Shown: in pieces, positions 47,275 to 60,100 of the stretch
Layout: every line of letters begins with the position of its first letter
How positions within the stretch are numbered: position 1 is the stretch's first letter
Assembly: GCA_905220665.1 (NCBI GenBank)
Contig: CAJNAR010000010.1
Location: 62,001-126,000, forward strand
Direction of reading: 5' to 3'
Source: Albugo candida
Taxonomy: Eukaryota; Oomycota; Peronosporomycetes; Albuginales; Albuginaceae
DNA length: 64,000 bases
Made by a program: the position numbers and the translations under genes
The notes under the pieces: model-generated
What the model was told of the DNA's origin: nothing
Database searches by the model: none
The model's input: only the letters and a program-made list of their open reading frames with translations

Positions 47275-47448
47275 TGGTTTTAAGGTTCATACTACTTTTC
47301 ATTTTTACCACCCCTGCGAAGAATTCTCCCTCTGCTAGTAACAAACAATTACAACAGTTATGAGCCCAAATACGGCTGATGGAAACGATGTGCTTAACGA
47401 AGACAACTACTTCGTATGGGAATTTAACGCACGGATGAAGACGTTTCT
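47275..47448 (+). mobile_element. Inverted copia fragment: partial LTR plus gag start
   Basis: Plus-strand sequence repeats the LTR 3' part (CATTTTTACCACCCCTGCGA through ACAATTACAACA), then the primer site, then ATGAGCCCAAATACGG at 47360, the same gag start as in the neighbouring element. The match stops about 30 codons in. It is therefore head-to-head with the element at 43014-47272. Confidence 0.75.
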
Positions 47449-48454
47449 CTGACGTAATGGTAGTGATTGGCTGAACGTTTCAAAATTGAACATTTTTGAT
47501 TGGTTGGGTATTCCAATCACGACAACGTTACTCGCACGGTTCTGTGGTACATAAATACATTTGCAGCATGAAAAAAGAGCCTTGCATCGATCTGCTTGGT
47601 CATTTATGCGAGTGTTTACATCACGAAATGCAGCCTCAGTACATTGACGTGCATTGTACCTCCAAGTTGTACAAGCATGCGAACATGTCAGAATTGTCTC
47701 CTACAAATGGCCGGAGTAACACGTTTGATCCTGACGGGCATCACTGGCAGGAAAGAATCAAAACTTAGGGTTTCAGTCGACGGTCTCATGATCTTCTACT
47801 CTCACGTGGAGAGCTTGTTCACTGGAAAACATCAATGCGATCATATGAAATTGGAAAAAGAGCGGGGCGCGTACCACACAAGAAGTAGCATCTAAGCAAT
47901 TTATAGCAAAAGGTGATGCTCAGTACCTATGTCTGATGAAACTCAGAGCATCTCACAAAGTTTCGTGTGTGGCATGCTTGATGAAAAATAGCAAAACAGA
48001 GATGATGGGTCATTTTCTCGTGTATATTTCAGGTCGTCAGGGTCTTCATCATATATATGTACTGTACACATCAAAGTATCCAACTGAGATTGTCGACGCT
48101 TTCGAATCAAAACAACTTTGTTTTGGATCAACCGATATTGTCAACAAATGATTGTGACTCATTTCGTGAATCGGTTCCTGGCAAAGCCCTCAATATCATC
48201 TTACACTCTTAAAGTGTCAAATACGACATTATACCATAGGAAGAAGCAAATCAAATCGAGTTTCCTCTGAAGGCATTTGAACAACTGGCGACCATTGACA
48301 GGTATTGTTTTAGAGCATCCCGTATCAGGAACGACAATCAACATTGTGCATCCTGCGTATCACGCTCATTAGATGCTGTAGTTTTGGACAATCGAACAAT
48401 ATCCAAGAATCAACTTGAATCATAAGACGTAACGAAACACCAGCGCTACAACAT
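47449..48454. other. Broken reading frames, no supported gene
   Basis: Plus-strand frames at 47496-47895 and 47936-48151 are adjacent and could be remains of one gene (segments such as SVDGLMIFYSHVESLFTG, then KYPTEIVDAFESKQLCF), but stops interrupt and no family is recognised. Confidence 0.35.
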
Positions 48455-49591
48455 TTGTTTTGTCTATACTCAAGTCAAGAAGCCAACTGGACGACTTTAA
48501 AGAATAAATGTGGCATTCGAGCAAAACAAAATCCTGATGGTGGATATTCTGAAAGTGAGAACTCTAATCACAATTCATCTGAAACACGAACGGTGCGAAA
48601 TGGCCCTCCTAAGACTGCAAAGCGTCTCAAGACTTCATTTTCTTCTTTTTGCTTAATCGCTCCCGTAGGAAGCGGAGACGACAATTACGTTTCTTTTGAT
48701 AGACAGCTCTATTCGTTTATCAGCGTACCCATTGTCAAGCGAATCGAAAATGAATTAAGCAAAGCTCCTATCTCAATTCCAGGAACGCAGTAGAACGAAC
48801 TTTGTTTTTGAGTCCAGGACGAGCGCAAGAAAGGAGTTCAGCGACATAGCCTGGATTGTCTTTTTGTTCCAGGAACAAAAGTGGAACTATCACGATCAAC
48901 ATCGTTGCTCTCAAGTGCAAAATCGAAAGTGGTTGATTGCCTTAAACACTATTCACAATGTCATCCTTTACGAGACGTGCCCGTAGCTATGTGTCAATAT
49001 GAAAAAGAGCTTGCACTGGAAAGCAGCAAGAGGGACGTGATTGCTGGTTTCGACCTCAACGAAGAACCTCCTCCAGATTTGCATACCATTAAATGGGAAA
49101 CTGAACCGTCAGGAAAGACTACTTCATTTTACACTGGGACAATTGTATGTGTTATCCATCTCGAACTGGATAAAGAGGTAGAGCTGTTTAAATGCTACGA
49201 ATGCTTTTTCGCTTCATTAAGAAGTGCCATTGATCTCCGTCCACCGAGCGTATTTATGGTGGACAGAGAACGCAGAAAGCGTGGAAGGATGGAGGTTGTT
49301 TTTCAAGACCTTTCTTTCACAAAACAACTAGCTTCCCCACGAGTCCAATTTAATTTCGGCAATTATCACCGGTTACAGCAGTTATCTGCCGATGATGTGA
49401 TGTTTATCTTTTGCGGAAGTGTTATTGGGACAAGAGCTCAGCCATCCAAGTGTGGTAAGCGACCTAGAAAACGCACTGCAAGCAAGGATTATTTGGCTGA
49501 CGATAGGAAGTATGCAGCATGTATATCGCTACTGGAAAAGAAGGATGCTGATTCGCAAAAGGTACGGTCACGATCCGATGAAACAATTTGA
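48455..49591 (+). pseudogene. Hypothetical gene remnant in two frames
   Basis: Two long plus-strand frames, 48455-48793 (112 aa) and 48881-49591 (236 aa), lie 87 bp apart. The first is Ser/Asn-rich and basic (PPKTAKRLKTSF). The second has a more ordered look (HTIKWETEPSGKTTSFYTG, then VFMVDRERRKRGRMEVVFQD) and a basic C-terminus (KCGKRPRKRTASKDY). I recognise no family. No clean GT-AG intron joins them, so either a small gene starts at 48881 or this is a decayed gene continuing from upstream. The lack of strong motifs keeps confidence low. Spliced transcripts would settle it. Confidence 0.35.
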
Positions 49592-50493
49592 GAATTTCCA
49601 TTCTGGTCAAAAGGCAAGAGTCAGGCGAATATGTCAATCCGGATAGGCTTCTATGAATTTTGTTAGGAATACACTTTTGGAAACATTTTGTGACAGCCTA
49701 AATTTTCAGCAACTGAAGGAGCAATTTTTGCTACGTACGATTGCACGTCACAGCTTGGAGTTTGCGCTCGTATTTATTGTGTCTTATGAGAAATTTTGTC
49801 TTAGTAGTGTCCTTCCAACTCATTTCCATCCATTTGACGTCATTCTCTGGTTGAGCCTCCATTCTGGCAATACCAATGGTTCGGTCTCTCTTGGGTTTCG
49901 ACCCCTTACCTAAAAGATGATGATGGAAATTCTCGCGTTGTTGGAACCAGCAATTTTTTCTTCTATTAGCCGCTTCAGTAGATACAAAAGCGGAAAGTTT
50001 CCACTGGTGCCAGGAAGGCATCGCTTCTTCAGTGCATATACATCGAGGTCCGCTAAGTTCCTGACAAGCTGGACGATTGAGCTGAACTTACTAGCTGACA
50101 TAAGTCATCTCCTTCATTGGAATGCTCTATACTAATACTTGCTGCCTGCATCTTTCCTGCATGTTCTTTCTTGTAAAGGGGGCGAGGATTTTTTTGAAGT
50201 TAAGTCCTTCCAAGACTTCTAGCGCAACTGGAAGTGTATGCCCCTATTTATTGGGTACCATCAAGAGAGCGGTAGACAGGTCCGGAGCATTCAGAAATCA
50301 TCTGAGGTTATTGCTCTTGTCTTTATGACATGGAACAGGGTGCTTGGTTGTAAGAATAAAACACACAAATCTTCATTGAGTTCCGGATGAGTTTGCTCCT
50401 GAACGAATTGATTGTTCCATTTTTAGCTTGCTTCGGCAAAATCAGTGTTGTGTGCTTAATTGAAATCTTCCGATGCACATAGTTCAAACAATT
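49592..50493. other. No supported gene
   Basis: Minus frames 49910-50101 and 49731-50021 contain a protein-like segment (VQLVRNLADLDVYALKKRCL), but the frame breaks at once on both sides. It may be gene debris. Nothing firmer is seen. Confidence 0.35.
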
Positions 50494-50720
50494 ATGGCAC
50501 CAAATGTTTTAATCGCGGAACTCGCTTCAATTGTCTCAAGATTGGCTTCAAGGGACTTGGAACGTAAGTTAGAGTCGTCAATTTTATATTTCTTTTTTTT
50601 TGTCCCTCAGGCACCAACAACCTTGCGAATTGATCTAGACGTACCGAGATATTGCTTCGTCGGATTGCATTGTATGACAATGAAATTGCCATTGGCAATG
50701 GTATTGCTTCTACGACCAAG
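50494..50720 (+). pseudogene. Fragment of a spliced gene with a premature stop
   Basis: An ATG at 50494 opens LIAELASIVSRLASRDLER. A textbook 47-nt intron follows (50564-50610, GTAAGT to a T-rich CCCTCAG). The next exon reads TNNLAN, then TGA at 50631-50633, and then continues coherently as SRRTEILLRRIALYDNEIAI up to a GTAAGAG donor at 50721. The good splice sites and the helical reading after the stop suggest a once-real gene. I do not recognise it. Confidence 0.4.
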
Positions 50721-51788
50721 GTAAGAGAGTATTGAGCTTCGATGTATTGCTAAGAATGTTTGGTGATGCTGTCTGGTGTATCGCAAATGGTGTGTTTGTT
50801 TTCTATTTTTGCTCAATTCATTTTCAGTTCGCTACTCGTATGTAAGTGCTATCTTTGCTTTCACGATACAAGTATAAAATCAAATAATCCTCCATTCATC
50901 ATATCTATAGATGATAATGTAAGATAAAAACTTCTTGGAGGCAAGTCAGATTACAAGATGGAAACGCATGTGCCTTAGATTTGTAGGTGGTGTGCAAGCC
51001 TTCAACTTGACCATTGGTCGAGCTTATAAGACCAATTGACATACGGAACAACTTGATCTGACCAATTTTGGTAATTTCGATAGATGGTCTACCTACCCAT
51101 CAAGATAGCGGCCTAGATTATGGCAGCAATTCGAGTAACTTGTGAGAATAACAAAAGGAGGAAATATAAAGAGGTGCCTTTTCAAATGATCGTCCGAATC
51201 CTCAACTAGTCAAAGCATCCATTAGCGTTTGTCGTTGCAGAATAGACAGTTGTTGAAAGAGTTAATTTGCATTTTATGGAAGACCACCTCACATTGTACA
51301 GCTGTAGAGGAAAGATCACAGCCTATGTGTAATCTTACGCAGAAATGATCCCGTGAGTGTAAGAAACTATGCTCAAGTTGGTTGGCAAAAGCTGATAGGT
51401 TATCAACGCGACATACAGTCCAAATACACGGAGAAATTCTGAAAATGGACGATACTTTGCGGATGTTGATTTGCCAATTGCTGTGCGGTCTACGCGAGTA
51501 AACAACAAATGGAGCATTGAGCCGATAACGCTCTCAAAATTTAAAGTAAGTTGAACATTCAAGTTAAGATTGATCAAATTCTACTAAAGCACCTTGCTTT
51601 TTTATATTTTGTTTGGACTATGCTATTGTCAAAGTGCTATGGAGACTGGAAGCGACAAACTACCTCGAATGATGGCTGTTGCTGACATCGCAACAATTCG
51701 TATTAGTCAACGAGGAATAAAGGCCGCAGTACATGAGATGATAGTAATCAGTTATTGCAATGACGTAAATTTCGTTATTTTACCTTTG
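50721..51788. other. No supported gene
   Basis: AT-rich flank between the gene fragment and the LRR-coiled-coil gene. Frames at 51335-51577 and 51594-51803 show no features. Confidence 0.4.
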
Positions 51789-54700
51789 TCAATTGTCATC
51801 TAAAAGTGCTTTTGCGATTGTTTCAAGACGGTGAAGCTTTTCATACTCAGGATCGCTTGCGATATACTGAGATGATTTAGTTGCCGTTTTTATGCATCCA
51901 TCATAAGGTGCGGACGCTTCTGATAGCTGCCAGACTGGCGTGGTTTGCGTTGAGCCTATCTTGACATTAATGAGCTTTAATGGCTCCGTCTGAACTTGGA
52001 AATTTCTCGTTCTAGGTGCCTTCGCGTTAAGTTCAAGCTCTCGTAATGAGGCCAATATACCATTGCGTTCTTTCCGAATCTTTTCCAACTCATTTATCCT
52101 ATGACAGACAATACATGAGAAGAAGCATCGTATAGATCGTTTTAACCTTCGGCTCAACTTGTTCTTCAATTCCAAAACTTGTTTCGACTCGACTTTTGTC
52201 ATGTTATTATGAAGTCGCGTGATTTCGTGTTCAAGTTGTCGAATTTTTTTTCGATGTTTCTCATTTTCTAGCTGTATCTGATGAGTCTGAAACGTCATGT
52301 CGCGCACTTCTTTCTGCCACAGCTCCTGCTCATGCTGTACGCATATTTCTTTGTCAGCTTTGACTTGTTCCTATTCATTTAGTAACTAATTAATCGACTT
52401 GTGACGGGCCATATCGGTAAGACGCTTACAATCAGAACTCGGTGCTCGTTGACACTATGCTCAAATTTGTCCCGATAATATTGCTTTTTAATGTGCAGTC
52501 TCGCACTTTCATCTTCCAGTCGCATCATTTGCCCTTCCACTTTTTGGCTTGCCGATGTCTTTTGATTGAGCTCTCTCTACAAGTGAAAATGTCCAATCTA
52601 GGTAAACAAGTGATTCGAATGGATGCTTCCGTACACGTAAAAATCCATTCTGTATATGAAGGGCCGCTACTTTCGCTTCCCATTCGCTTCGTAACCCTTG
52701 AACCCGATCAGCGAGCTGAAAGGCATCGCATTGCACGCGTTGTCGTAACATCTCACGATCCCTTTGCAAAGACCGAATCAGGTCACATAGCCGCTCTTTT
52801 GATAGTGTCTCAAGTTCGGCACGCTTCCAGACTTTGAAAATCGGAGCAAGTGGTCGCTCGTCTACTTCCGCGGTTGTTGATGAAATGCTCGATTGGGCTG
52901 TTCTCTCACTAGCTAAGCCCAAGACGTCGCTGTATTTCGGAGCAAGAAGTAGCATAAGCTCTCCCCATGTTACGGTCTTACTATCCACGAGATGTGCAAG
53001 CTGCCTGTCCAAACGCTTTGCAAAGCGTTTTCTGGTTATATCATCACCGAGCGCGAGAAGAACCCTGTCGCTAGAACTTAAAGCGCCAACGAATGACTCA
53101 CGTGATATTATACCAGTCTTGTATATATCCAATTCATCAAAGACGGCCCGAACAGCTTTTTGTAAGCCATGTCGGATCTGCTGGGTTTTACTCCCAGGTC
53201 GTTGCCTCTTTTCAATGTTATTATCATCACAAGGGGGTCTCGGCGAAGGTGAGATTAAGGTTTGCCGATTGAGAATCCTCCGTTTCATTTCGGTGGCTGC
53301 TTCATTATTCCGATACCAAGCATGACGATGACTCAGTAAGAGCGAAGCAACTTTAATTCGATCTTGAAGCGAATGAACTCGTATTTCGTATGATTGTAAT
53401 TTCGAGGTAGCATCGTGTATGCGATCAATTGAGGTAATCACTGGTCCAAGCCGCTACAAAGGATTGCGTTTGCAAAAGCAAATTAAGATGATGAGTAAGC
53501 ACTTACCGAGCAAAAATTCGCGACAGAGTGTGCGATAATTTCAGCTTTGGCTTTTTCAGAGGCCAATGCTCGAACTGTTCGAGTAAGCTTATGCTTTGTT
53601 CTTTCTTCCTCTTTTTGAAAGTCGCGAAGCTGCAATTTATCCAATTCGTTTTTTGCAGAATGATCCAGCAGTTTTTGCTTCCACGTCTTTATCTGCTCTT
53701 GTAGTGAGATACGTTCGTTCTGGAGTAAATTGATGAAGTCAGAGTATTTATATCATTCTCACAATCATGTTTCCTTTTGATTTCTTGCCTGCAGCGTGTA
53801 GAGCTCTTTGTTGCGTTGATCTTCCGCAACATCCACTTGTAGCTCGCATTGTTTCGCCTGCACTAGCAATTCGAAAACCTTACGTCGCCATGCAGCCAGT
53901 AGTTGCGCATAATGAGATTTCTCGAGCTGGATATCATCATGTCTTCGATCTTCTGATGTTGCTGTAGTACCGGCCAACTCATTGGAAACATGCTGTTCTT
54001 GGATTGAGAGCATCGACTCGAGTGCGGCAATTCGACATTGTAAAAGCTGTGTAGACGTGTCTGGCTGGTTGAATGAGAGCAATTCTGGTTCCTTGTAATA
54101 ATCAGAACTTCGAGATTCATTCCGAATCTCGTTATTGCGTGTTCTTTGTAAGTCACTTTTCCATGGATCGTCTGGAGGTAGCGATGATACCAAATTATCA
54201 GATCCAAGATAGCTTGAACGAGTAAGCAATCCACGTTCGGTATCTTCGAATGCAGCCGTTTTGAATCTTGAATTAGTATTTCTCTCTGTCAAATCAATGC
54301 TTTACTAGTACCTTTCAGCTGACATTCATCTTCAAGAAAAGGCTTTTGCTCCTTGACGCATTGTATTGCACCCGTTTGAGATTGAGTTGAATTTCGAGCG
54401 GCTACTCGTTCGAAAAATGTAATTTCCCTATTTTATATACACCACGATTAATGAGCAAAGTGGACGAATCAATAAGCAATTCTCTTAATGCACCAACTTG
54501 TTATCAAGAGCTTGTAGCTGCGGCAAAACTTGTATAGTTTTGTTGCGGTACAATTTCTCAATGACAGCAATTGGATTATTGTGTGCTTCAAGTATTTGAA
54601 GCGATTTGAGTTCTTGGAGATGATACAACTGTTCAAATACGCTGACCGCATTATGTGCAATTTGCAATTGTTTTAATGAATTGCACGCGCGCAATGGTCG

Positions 54701-55000
54701 TAGATTCGCTCTATCAGGAAAGAAGCCAGCGAGGGTGAAAGATGTTCGAATCACGAGGTTTAATACATACATGCCGTTATTGTTCAAGTTCAGTACGATC
54801 AGTTGATGGCTGTAAAGCACAAAATCAGATGGTAAAAAGCGAATCTGGTTGAAGCTCACATCCAATTTATTGAGGATGGGGAGCTTTCTAACAAATTCAA
54901 GACCGTTTATTTGATTGTTTGATAGATTCAAGCTCTTCAGCGTAGGATGGGACTTGATTATCTCCTCAATCAATTCGTCGCTTACTTTCTGAAGAAGCAT
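51789..55000 (-). CDS. LRR plus coiled-coil protein (centrosome/cilium type architecture)
   Basis: Proposed exons are 55000-54771, 54710-54498, 54427-54312, 54285-53789, 53719-53507, 53453-52635, 52576-52430, 52370-52147 and 52098-51789, which close to 922 aa. The N-terminus has leucine-rich repeats (LKSLNLSNNQI, LNKLDVSFNQI, LIVLNLNNNG) ending in the cap-like LDNKEIT..FERVAARN, which only appears after removing intron 54428-54497. Long coiled coils follow, with an EF-hand-like stretch (VFDELDIYKTGIISRESF) in exon 6. Intron 53720-53788 would be GC-AG. The 26-nt intron 54286-54311 is too short to trust; a donor further upstream would give about 86 nt. The 5' end may extend to 55164. If the LRR part ends at 54485 instead, these are two genes. 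The role is inferred from architecture. Confidence 0.6.
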
Positions 55001-55164
55001 ACGTTTTCCGCCAGTGTGTGACCTGGGATAAGTAATATACGTGATCTTAAGTCTCTGACACTCGATATACGAGCATTAGCTCGATTGAACTTTGCACCCA
55101 AGATTGCTGACAACGCATGAATTTCATCCATAAAAGGAAGATTGTACGTGTTGTGCACCTTCAA

Positions 55165-55544
55165 AAAGAAGGCGGAACGGTTTCTATAGTACCAATTTCA
55201 GACAAACTCTAAATGCCTAGGCTATTTCGTAACTCATCACAACAAATACAGGAAACGAGCAAGCCACATAATCATCTTATTTAGTTCAATCCCACAGTGA
55301 TATTTTTACTCTGAGAAGGCTGACACGGACGGACTCCTTCACTCGACAGATCCTTAGGCAAGCATCTATAAGAAAGTTTCATGAATATACCTGTGACAGT
55401 TGATCATAGCTTGCTGTTGACATTATATCGGTTGCCGTACTCATCACGATAAGAGTCTGTAATGATTAATTAAAGTCCGAAAGTGGCATGTTTCCTAACT
55501 GGTGTCGCCCACCACATCAGTCTAAATACAACAATCCAACTAGG
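55165..55544. other. No supported gene
   Basis: Short AT-rich gap between the LRR-coiled-coil gene and the dispersed repeat. It should hold the LRR gene promoter. No motif is claimed. Confidence 0.4.
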
Positions 55545-55900
55545 ACTAGGATCGGAGTTGCACTTGCATATCTACTTGCCAGTGCCGTACCCGCAGTAAT
55601 GATCTTCGGCTCCTGAAGAAACACTGAATACTTTTCTAGCTGCGGGTTGATCCAGCAACTTTGTAATCCTTAATGCGTTTGTCTTGATGGTAACAATGTC
55701 TACGAAATACCGAATCTTCGCACTGATAGAACGGAAAGCGCTGGATTTCGAAGCTCCTGATCGCTGATCGAAGGAAGGAAAATTTTACTAAATCCAGCTT
55801 CATTGCCTGCAATGCAAGCCATAGGTCCGATATAATTTGCTTTTAGTTGCTTTATTCCGTCCGGAACACCCGCACAATAGCACACGTAAGCGCTATAAGG
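55545..55900 (-). repeat. Dispersed repeat, copy 2
   Basis: Related to 37641-38000 in the same relative orientation. Minus-strand reading contains QLEKYSVFLQEPKIITAG and a hydrophobic run but is broken. It directly precedes the inverted gene duplicate and might mark how that duplicate arose. Confidence 0.5.
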
Positions 55901-55910
55901 TCCAGACATG

Positions 55911-57130
55911 GGAATCCTCTCGCGCTGGGTGATGATAGAAACAGAAAAAGCTTTGCAAAGCTTCTGGAAACGCATCTTGCACATTTCGTGGCTAGTAAGA
56001 CCGTAACATTGGAAGAGCTTTTGCTACTTCTTGGTTCGAAATAAAGCGACGTCTTGGTCTCGCCGCTGAGAGCACAGCCCGATCGAGCATTTCATCATCA
56101 ACCGTGAAAGTAGATGAGCGACCACTAGCTTCGATGTTCACGGTCTGGAAATGTGCAGAACCTGGAAACTATCAAGAGGGCGCCTATGTGACCTGATTCG
56201 TTCTTTGCAATGTGATGCCTTTCAGCTCGCTGATCGGGTTGAAGGGTTGCGAAGCGAATGGAAAGAGAAATTAGTGGCCATTCATCTACCGAATGGATTT
56301 TTACGTGTACGGAACCATCCTTTTGAGCCACTTGTCTACCTAGATTGCACACTTTACTTGTAGGAAGAGTCTAATTAAAGACATCGGCAAGCCAAAACGT
56401 GTAAGGCAAACGATACGACTGGAAGATGACTCTACGAGACTCCCTGCTAAAGAGCAATATTATCAAGACAAACTTGAGAACAGGATCACCGAGCACCGAC
56501 TTCTAATTTTAAGCGTCTTACCGATATGTCCCGTCATAAGTCGATTTCTTTTCTAACTAAATGAATAGGAACAACTCGAAGCTGAGAAAGTAATATGCAA
56601 CATGAGCAGAGGATGTGGCAGAAAGAAGTGTGCAATATAAAGTTTCAGACTCATCAGATGCAGCTAAAAAATCAGAAACATCGAAAGAAAATTCGATAAC
56701 TTGTACGCAAAGTCACGCGATTTCATATTGACATGACAAATGCCGAGTCGAAACAAGTATCGGATCTGAAGAAACTGATGAAGCGAAGGTTGAAACGGCC
56801 TACACGATGGTTATTCTCATGTATTGTCTGTTGTAGGATAAATAAGCTAAAAAAGGTTTGGAAAGAACGCAATGGTATATTGGCATCATTACGAGAACAT
56901 GAACTCAACGCGAAGGCAGCTACAACGAGAACTTTCAAGTTAAGACGAAATCATTGGAGCCCATTAATGTCAAGATATGCGCAATGAAAACCACGCCCGT
57001 ATGGCAGCTATCAGAAGCATCCGTACCTTTTGATGGATGCATAAAAACGGCAACCAGGTCATCTCACTTGACCCCAAGCTATCCTGAGTATGAAAAGCTT
57101 AACCGTCTTGAATTGACAAAGGTAAAGATA
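55911..57130 (+). pseudogene. Inverted, decayed partial copy of the LRR-coiled-coil gene
   Basis: The plus strand repeats the downstream half of the gene at 51789-55000 in order. LGDD.NRKSFAKLL and FVASKTVTLEELLLLL are followed by a stop; then LCDLIRSLQCDAFQLADRV, which lacks about 11 residues present in the parent; then SKQVSDLKKLMKRRLK; and finally TTPVWQLSEASVPFDGCIKT. Intron sequences are kept (for example the GTGTACGGA... and GTTGAAACGG... introns), so it is a DNA-level duplication, not a retrocopy. Stops and frameshifts exclude function. It lies about 0.9 kb from the 5' end of the parent in inverted orientation. Confidence 0.85.
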
Positions 57131-60100
57131 TGCCTTAAGGGTATTATGAGTAAACTAAAAATAAGTAGTGCTGTGTGCATTCACCTAATACGTAAAACGG
57201 ACACTGAGCAGCAACAGAGATTTGAGATTCAATTGTCACATTCAATTCAATACATGTCTTTAAAGATGTATTGCGCTTTTGTCTTGATGATAGCCAATGA
57301 TACTCAGAAATGATGTCAATTGAGATAACGCGAAGATTAAGTGTATTCTATTTTCTCGTTCTCTCAATAACGCTATTCTTCTTCAAGTCGTTGGCCGCAG
57401 TGCATATCCGCGTAAAAAAAGAAGAAGAGTGACCGAATGTTCTTCTTTGCCAGTAAATTATTACTTCCATCTTATCTATTGTGCATATCTTTCCTCTTTG
57501 ATTCATGCGAATTGTTGTGGACGTAGGCCACAATCCTCGAATTGAGTTGATAAAAGTCAGAATTCTTTAGTAAATTTATTCAATGAACAGCTTGAAATAT
57601 CAACTTTCTTCGAAGCTTGATGGTATGACACTGCATCGTTGACTTACAAAGAGGGTATTCTAGTCGGCAAGATTGCAGGTAGGAACTCATTATACAGGCA
57701 GTATCTCCTATTTTACGACTTGGAGCAACAGCTATTGCACTGAAACCAAATACATGTGGCTATCCACGTGAGGGGCAGAGAATGAACGATAAATAATCTT
57801 CGTCAAAGTCTTCCATCAGAACTTCAATCGGGCGGCCAAGGGATTACATTGTAAAGGCTAGAACCACTTGGCTGTCGACAAATAGAGATGCGACGACTAT
57901 GAGGGAAGAAGGAAGAGTGGTTGAGCTGAATCAAGGATTATGCATGCATTAATTCAGAATATATAATGTGGGATATTTTTCTGTAATGCCTTCATTTTGT
58001 GTCACCTAAGCAGAGCAGATTTATATTGTCAATGTGAAGTGGTATCAAGGATCATAATAACGATTCAAAATAATAGGCTAAAAGAGCAGCCAAATGTTGC
58101 AATAACATGTGCAATAAGGGACTTGTGAACTGGGCCAGAAATAGTATCTCGGTCATAATCATGCGTCGAGATTATTTCCATCGAGAACTTGCGTGAGTGC
58201 TGTTTCATTTCTCAACTTTCATAGATGTTTCACATCTCTACTCGCCCTTCGCTTCATTCATCGGATAAAAAAATCTTTGCTGTAATAATACTGTTAGCCA
58301 CTCTTTATCACGAAGCAAATTTTGAAAAGGGAATAGGATGAGAAAGACAAAAAAAGGCTGAACGTTTGATTGTATTCTTGCGCAGTTGAAGCGCACCGAA
58401 ATGAAATGGGCCTTTGAGATTTACTGCGCTTCTGGTTGAGACTCTAAGTGTCTCGCATTACGAGACATTTCAAGTACGAGATATGAATGGAGTTCATCAC
58501 TGCAGAACAGTTCATTTACAGGAAATAAGTGCAAGAGGAAACTGGCTCCCGTATCATATTTGAGACATATTTTGACTGACGCAAGCGTGCAGTCGACTGG
58601 ATGATAGACTCCCCTTTGAAAACGTTTGGATCCGTTAATACCGGAAAGCACTTCAAAGTGCCAACAAAGATGATTGCATTTGTGTCTCAATTTTCTTGCC
58701 GTATGTGAGAGTTAATTTTCGTTTCTTCAAAGCGGGCATACCCATGGTTGATTAACGAGTGTGTTTGGGTATGCTCGATGTATTACAGTACAGGACACTA
58801 TGCTTGAGTAAATGTGTTAAGCCACCCAAGTCAGGACTATGAGGGAAGCCTGCTCAAAAAACGTTTTTCGGTCGTGGCAAGCTCACTCCGTTGCAAGAGC
58901 GACGTTTATATATTTCATGGGATTACCCAGCTAAAGAAAAACTAGATGACAATAGTTGGGATTACGGTCAGTTCTCACAACGAAAGACCTCAGAAAAAGA
59001 AGGAACACAAAACGCAAAAAAATTAAATTTTTATGATGGCCCGTAAGCTTTCATTTCTGAAATCAGTGTCGTTGGGGATCAGAAAGAGTGATATGTTGAT
59101 CCCCAGAGACGGATACGTTCAGATGAGCTTTGAGATATCATTGTTATTAACAGCCTTTCCTTTCTCCGCTAAGTCGAATATGGAATACGTTTTGTGCCTT
59201 TCGATGTAGCTTCATTACACACTTGCCAACTTCTGATATTTCTACTAGTAGCATATACAAGAGGGTAACGAATAAGACGACTTCCCGTGTATGCTCGTTG
59301 CATTAATTTGAGTGAGCAGAGAGCCTGCATTAAGCCAAGATTTATCGAACTATGTGGTATGCTTGTCATCACGTTCCTCAGATTAAACCAAACACTTGTG
59401 CCAGCCTTGTCATTTTCACAGGGATAACAAGATTATTCTGACTCCTATAGAAAGCAACACGAACTATTAGTGTTCATGATGCGATGTTTCACGTTGTTAC
59501 CCTAAAACATAGAGGAAAATTGATCATGTGTACTCCAGCTTGTGCGAAATGTAGCCTCTATACCGAACGAAAGAGTCCAGTTAGCTGCCCAGTACAACAC
59601 TTGAATTATCGAGTTCATCTCACACTATATAATTTGCGTATCGAAGACAACGCGACCTACCCCCGAATTCAATTTATTTTTTGTGATAAATTTAATGTTG
59701 GCGTGCCTGCAAAATTCGCCGCGAGTTTGACATAGTAGGTCAATAATCTCCATAAAATCAAAACACACATCTTGGTCCGACTATTTGATACAAAATAGTG
59801 AAGTGACATTCCATGAGAAATAGTACACTCAATTCTTACAGGGTTTTTGGCTATTGTACCATAAAAAATGTATGCTTTTAATAGTTGCAGATTTGGCTAA
59901 GCATTTCCAAAATGTGGCCGAAATTTGGCAGAAGACTGAATGAACAAATCTTATATATCAACATCTCTTGTACTCTTGTATTGCGCATGTAAATATAATA
60001 TATTAAGCTAATCAAGGCCGCTTAATAGTGCAGTGGCGAAGAGCGATACAAGAGTGACAATGTATGCTCCTTGACTTTGTAGGCGTTGGGTACAGCTCCT

